Assembly: GCF_001904745.1 (NCBI RefSeq)
Contig: NZ_MRCD01000059.1
Span: forward strand, 1 to 56,576
Direction of reading: 5' to 3'
DNA length: 56,576 nucleotides
Origin: Calothrix sp. HK-06
Lineage (GTDB): Bacteria > Cyanobacteriota > Cyanobacteriia > Cyanobacteriales > Nostocaceae
Part shown: piece by piece, positions 53,055-56,576 of the stretch
Numbering within the stretch: the first letter of the stretch is position 1
Layout: every line of letters begins with the position of its first letter
The notes under the pieces: model-generated
The model's database searches: none
Told to the model about the DNA's origin: nothing
The model's input: the letters and a program-made list of their open reading frames with translations, nothing else
Position numbers and translations under genes: made by a program

Positions 53055-55280
53055 TTAACTTTTGCGTTTTCCAGGTTGGAGGACAAATATACCTAAAATA
53101 TCCATTGGTAATTGAGGTTTGACTTGAATTGCTCCTTCTTTTGTTATGGTGCGAACTCGTTTGTGGCTTTGGGAAAGTTTTTGTGAGCGCTCAAGGGCAA
53201 ACTTTTCCAAGTCATTATTTAATTGGGTGATGTCTTCGAGTAATTCGCTGATTTCTTCTTGTTTTAAGGCTTTGGGAGTATCGCTAACTGGTTGCGCTAC
53301 TTTGAGTAATTCGCTGGTTGTTTCTGATTCTAACCATTTTGGTTGAGACGGGGCGCCTGTAAACCCAATCACAGCGCATTCTTCTGCTAATAGTGTTTGA
53401 TGTCTCGAGCTTTGGAGTAAATGACGCAATCTAACCAATAGTAGTGTCGTGCGTTTTTCCACTGCGTCGGTAACTGTATACCCACACCTTGCTGCAATGG
53501 GGTTACCAAAGCATCTTCGAGAATGTGACGTGCTAATCCTTCTACTAATGGGTGATTACGTCCTATATATTCAACTCCTTCTGGCGCCGGATGGGCGAAG
53601 GTGAGTAATAAGGGTTTTTCTCCCAGTGAAGATTGAAGGAAAGTTGGAATTGATGGTAACAGCCATTTCCCCTTTTTCTTGTCGATGAGAGAACAATTTA
53701 GGCGCCCGCAAGCTGATTTGACGAATCTTTCCACATCTTGTTGTGAACCTAAAATTTGGTCAGAGTCAATCAATTCCTGCTGAACTTCTTCTGGTTTAAT
53801 GCTGCGCTGTGCAAATCGAGTGCGACTGATTTTTTCTCTCTCGACAGCTTTATCCCAACTTTTATGAACTAAGTCAACCGCAGATTCTTTATTGTCAAGC
53901 AAATCAAGTAATGATAACTGTATTGGGTCTTTGAACAGAGATTTAAACACTGCTTCGGAAACCTTAGTACTATCCATCGGCACGGGAACAGTAATCCCTA
54001 ATGTCTTGTGAATTTGTACCACTTTCCGTACCAATACATCCATCACGGCGCCGTCTACTGGATTATCTTGTCCGAGAAGTAAAAAAGTTTTGACCTTTTC
54101 TGCGGGTTGTCCATATCTATCTATACGACCTTCACGCTGTTCTAGGCGATTTGGGTTCCAGGGTAAATCCTAGTCTAGGACTGCATTAAAGTGAGATTGC
54201 AGGTTAACACCTTCACTTAAACAATCAGTGGCAACTAGTATTCGTTGCGGATAAGATTTTAATTCTTCCAGACGAATTTCCCGCTCATCTTCCGAAAGCT
54301 CCCCAGTAATAGCAATAACGCGAACCTCGCCTTTTTTCTTCTCGAATTTTTGTTTCAAAGCTTCAGCAACATAATTCGCTGTGGCAATGTAACGACACCA
54401 GAGAATTGGGTTGTAACCATGTTTGAGTAAAGATTCAACTGTATCAATACAAGCTTGCAATTTAGAATCTTTCTTAAACAGTAGACCTTCGGCAGCTTCA
54501 ACAAACTCCTTTAATTTACGCTTTTCCTTATCACCGTAGCTTTCTTGTCCCTGTTCTACTACTATTGTCGGCGCCGCGTCTACAACTTATTCTTTATCAG
54601 CTGGGTCATAAACATAAGAACTCATCAAATCTTCGTCCATAACCGGGGAATCTTCGCCAATGTTCGACTCTCGAATTCCCTTCTTACAAAGTTCGACGGG
54701 ACGGAAACCGACACCGCCGACTTTGCGCTTTTTACTCAAAGTAGTAATAGCTGCTGCTGGAGAAGACATAACGCAACGAATAAGCGCCAAAGCCGACCAA
54801 TATCTACCCCGACGTTGAGCATAACTCATCTCACTGGTAGCATATTTTACCAATCCACGAGCAAAATTATAAACGTCTTCAAATAAACTTTTATACTCTT
54901 TCAAGAGTTTATAAGCCACTTCTGTTGATTCACGCTCAGGCAAAGGAGTCTCATCCCCTAACCATAATTTCACATCCGCTCGGCGCCGTTGAATAAAATG
55001 TTGCGCTAAAGTTTTGCGCTGTTCTTCATTAAGAGAATCTAATGATAACTGCCTAAACTCTGGTTTCAACAAACCCAACAACGATAAAAACGCTTCTTCA
55101 ATACCACTATGGGGAGTCGCAGTCAGTAAAACCAGGTTTCTATCAAGTTTTGCTGCAATATCTTGAATTAATTGATGTCGTTGCTGTTGCGACGTACTTT
55201 TATTATTTCCACTCGCACAGGTGTGAGCTTCATCTACAATCACCAAATCTGTAGCGAAACAACGAAAAGATCCGGCGCCG
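53055..55280 (-). pseudogene. SNF2-type helicase, broken (drmD-like)
   Basis: A large minus-strand gene read in one frame through two stops and one frameshift. Motif II is VIVDEAHTCA at the surviving 5' end; LVLLTATPHSG is motif III. The C-terminal helicase domain has VRVIAITGELSEDEREIRLE, ATDCLSEGVNLQ and DLPWNPNRLEQREG. Stops are TAA at 54587-54589 and TAG at 54170-54172 (in place of tyrosine before DLPWNPN). A frameshift near 53440 separates ARHYYW from LVRLRHLL. The Walker A half is missing: the gene is cut at about 55280, next to the IS630-family transposase. The VIVDEAHTC pattern, followed by an adenine methylase, fits DrmD of class 1 DISARM. Confidence 0.75.
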
Positions 55281-55284
55281 CTTG

Positions 55285-56453
55285 CTTATATTATAAGGTC
55301 AACAGCGTGCATGAATAAAAAACACTTTGTTAATCTAAGCGATGAGCAACGATTACAACTACTTGATTTGGTGAAAAGAGGAAAGGCTGGTGCCAGGGAG
55401 ATTCGCCGTGCGCACACGCTGCTGATGGCCTCGGATGGTAGTACCGACGAGGCAATCGCAAAAACTCTACATATATCGATAAATACAGTCTCTAGGACTC
55501 GTCAACAGTTTTGCGAAGAAAATTTAGAAACATTATCTGAACGTCCGCGTAGTGGGAAACCACCTAAAGTTACAGAAAATGCAGAAGCATATTTAATCGC
55601 GACAACTTGCAGTAAAGCTCCCTCTGGAAGCGCGTTGGACACTTAAGATGTTGGCTGACCGAATGGTAAGCTTAGAAATTATAGATAGCATAAGTACTAA
55701 CACAGTTGGTCGCACACTACAAAAAAACGATTTAAAACCTTGGCTGCACGAGCAATGGTGCATACCACAGTTGAGTTCAGAATATGTATACAACATGGAA
55801 GACGTACTAGATGTTTATGCTCAACTACCAGACGCGCGGCGCCCATTAGTTTGTTTTGATGAAAGATTGTGCTTGTTAATAGAGAACGTTCATGAACCGA
55901 TACCTCCCAAGCCTAAAACAGAAGACAAACCAGCACAATTTGAAAAAATAGATTATGAATACGAAAGGAATGGAACCTGTAATTTGTTTGCGTTTTTGGC
56001 GCCACATCTAGGGTGGAGGCATATTAAAGTAACTGAACGTCGTACTAAAAAAGACTTTGCTTACTGTATGAAAGAGCTAGTTGATATCCATTTTCCGGAT
56101 GCCGATATAATTAAATTGGTAATGGATAATTTAAATACACATACCCTAGGCGCCTTATACGAAGTCTTTGAACCAGAAGAAGCTAGACGAATCGCACAAA
56201 AATTAGAAATACACCATACACCAAAGCATGGAAGCTGGTTAAATATAGTTGAATCCGAACTGTCAGTACTCGTGCGTCAATGTTTAAATCGAAGGATACC
56301 GAATATTAAAACGCTAAAAGAAGAAGTATCTCTCTGGGAAGAGAATCGTAATGAAAATCAAGTTCGTGTTAATTGGCGTTTCCGGAAAGAGGACGCTAGA
56401 ATTAAGCTCAAAAGGGTTTATCCAACACCCCAAAATTAATGACAAGGACTACT
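55285..56453 (+). mobile_element. IS630-family insertion element, decayed
   Basis: Spans the transposase frames and flanking ends. The right end probably lies in CCAAAATTAATGACAAGGAC (56430-56449). A matching left terminal repeat was not found near 55270-55310, so the left end is either divergent or lost. The left boundary coincides with the truncation of the helicase gene, suggesting insertion or deletion there. Confidence 0.6.
55311..56439 (+). pseudogene. IS630-family transposase, frameshifted
   Basis: Two frames form one transposase. The first (55311-55646) has a helix-turn-helix, TDEAIAKTLHISINTVSRTR, then LSERPRSGKPPK. The second (55648-56439) is the DDE domain: PLVCFDERLCLL (first Asp), IIKLVMDNLNTHTLGALYE (second Asp) and HGSWLNIVESELSVL (Glu), ending in RVYPTPQN. 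The frames meet near 55615-55635, where ...SKAP should continue to ARWTLKMLADRM, so one base is gained or two are lost. Some IS630 elements use programmed frameshifting, but no clear slippery heptamer is seen, so simple decay is preferred. Confidence 0.85.
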
Positions 56454-56477
56454 AGTGGTTCGTGTCATAAGTTTTGG
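56430..56477. repeat. Imperfect palindrome at the IS right end
   Basis: CCAAAATTAATGACA pairs imperfectly with TGTCATAAGTTTTGG across a CTAGT centre. It overlaps the transposase stop. The same CCAAAATTAATGACA recurs at 56527 and, inverted, at 56558. Confidence 0.75.
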
Positions 56478-56485
56478 AAGGTTGT

Positions 56486-56506
56486 AGGGTGGGCTTCGGC
56501 CCACCT
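56486..56506. terminator. GGTGGGCTTCGGCCCACC-type hairpin
   Basis: A stable stem GTGGGC / GCCCAC closed by a TTCG loop, extended by imperfect pairs. This short hairpin is frequent in cyanobacterial spacers. It may end transcription from the transposase. Confidence 0.6.
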
Positions 56507-56522
56507 TACGCTCGGTGCCAAC

Positions 56523-56576
56523 CAGCCAAAATTAATGACATGGAGTACTAGTACTCCATGTCATTAATTTTGGCTG
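56523..56576. repeat. 54-bp perfect palindrome
   Basis: The last 54 bases of the window equal their own reverse complement, with arms starting CAGCCAAAATTAATGACATG and a TACTAGTA centre. It looks like two element ends meeting tail to tail around a CTAG core, and is probably cut by the window edge. Confidence 0.9.

Noticed and set aside
55600-55660. Programmed ribosomal frameshift in the IS630 transposase
   Set aside because: No slippery heptamer of the A-rich type is visible where the frames meet; an indel explains it more simply.
1-56576. tRNA, rRNA or riboswitch genes
   Set aside because: I looked for T-loop patterns and cobalamin- or similar riboswitch-like sequence in the larger spacers and saw none that I could support.

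Overview
The window looks like chromosomal DNA of a filamentous, probably heterocyst- and hormogonium-forming cyanobacterium (Nostocales-like). The evidence is a CyAbrB-type regulator, a run of genes that fits the hormogonium polysaccharide hpsL-N-O-P set, a bidomain sucrose-phosphate synthase next to an amylosucrase, an AMIN-domain TonB-dependent receptor, a PEP-CTERM remnant, and low-GC DNA full of short tandem repeats. The species cannot be named from the sequence. A striking signature is the palindrome GGCGCC: about 100 copies by hand count over the whole window, where roughly 4 would be expected. The classical cyanobacterial palindrome HIP1 (GCGATCGC) was seen only twice.

Region 1 (about 0-21.7 kb) is an iron/siderophore transport district. 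It holds three ABC exporter genes (one alone, two as a putative heterodimer), two FecB-type lipoproteins, three FecCD permeases, one FecE-type ATPase, a TonB-dependent receptor, a PchR-like AraC regulator, a DUF1636 protein, ExbB, ExbD and a long TonB with an unusual arginine-rich tail. Fur-like sites and a 21-bp tandem repeat resembling an AraC operator lie upstream of the receptor. The district has been rearranged: it contains remnants of a second receptor and of a ferredoxin-like gene, and two copies of one gene junction truncated in opposite ways. No siderophore biosynthesis gene is present.

Region 2 (22.4-27.6 kb) is the polysaccharide cluster on the minus strand: an O-antigen-ligase-like membrane protein and three glycosyltransferases. 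Region 3 (28.0-33.1 kb) has the CyAbrB regulator, then sucrose-phosphate synthase and amylosucrase.

Region 4 (about 33.6-41.5 kb) is a plus-strand redox island: cupin, MOSC, short-chain dehydrogenase, mercuric-reductase-like flavoprotein, second cupin, GMC oxidoreductase and SnoaL-like protein. It is framed by broken LuxR, DsbA and old-yellow-enzyme genes. It appears more GC-rich than its surroundings and holds the only two HIP1 sites, so it was probably acquired.

Region 5 (41.5-51.3 kb) is gene-poor, with isolated small genes (P-loop kinase-like protein, DRDYRN-repeat secreted protein, pirin, TauD-like dioxygenase, GNAT), many decayed fragments and MITE-like hairpins.

Region 6 (51.6-56.6 kb) is a graveyard. 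A truncated AlkB-like gene is followed by what looks like a decayed class 1 DISARM-like defence locus: a SNF2-type helicase with two nonsense codons and a frameshift, a truncated Eco57I-like methylase, and the tail of a DUF1998-type protein. The helicase is cut at its 5' end next to an IS630-family transposase that is itself frameshifted. The window ends in a 54-bp perfect palindrome.
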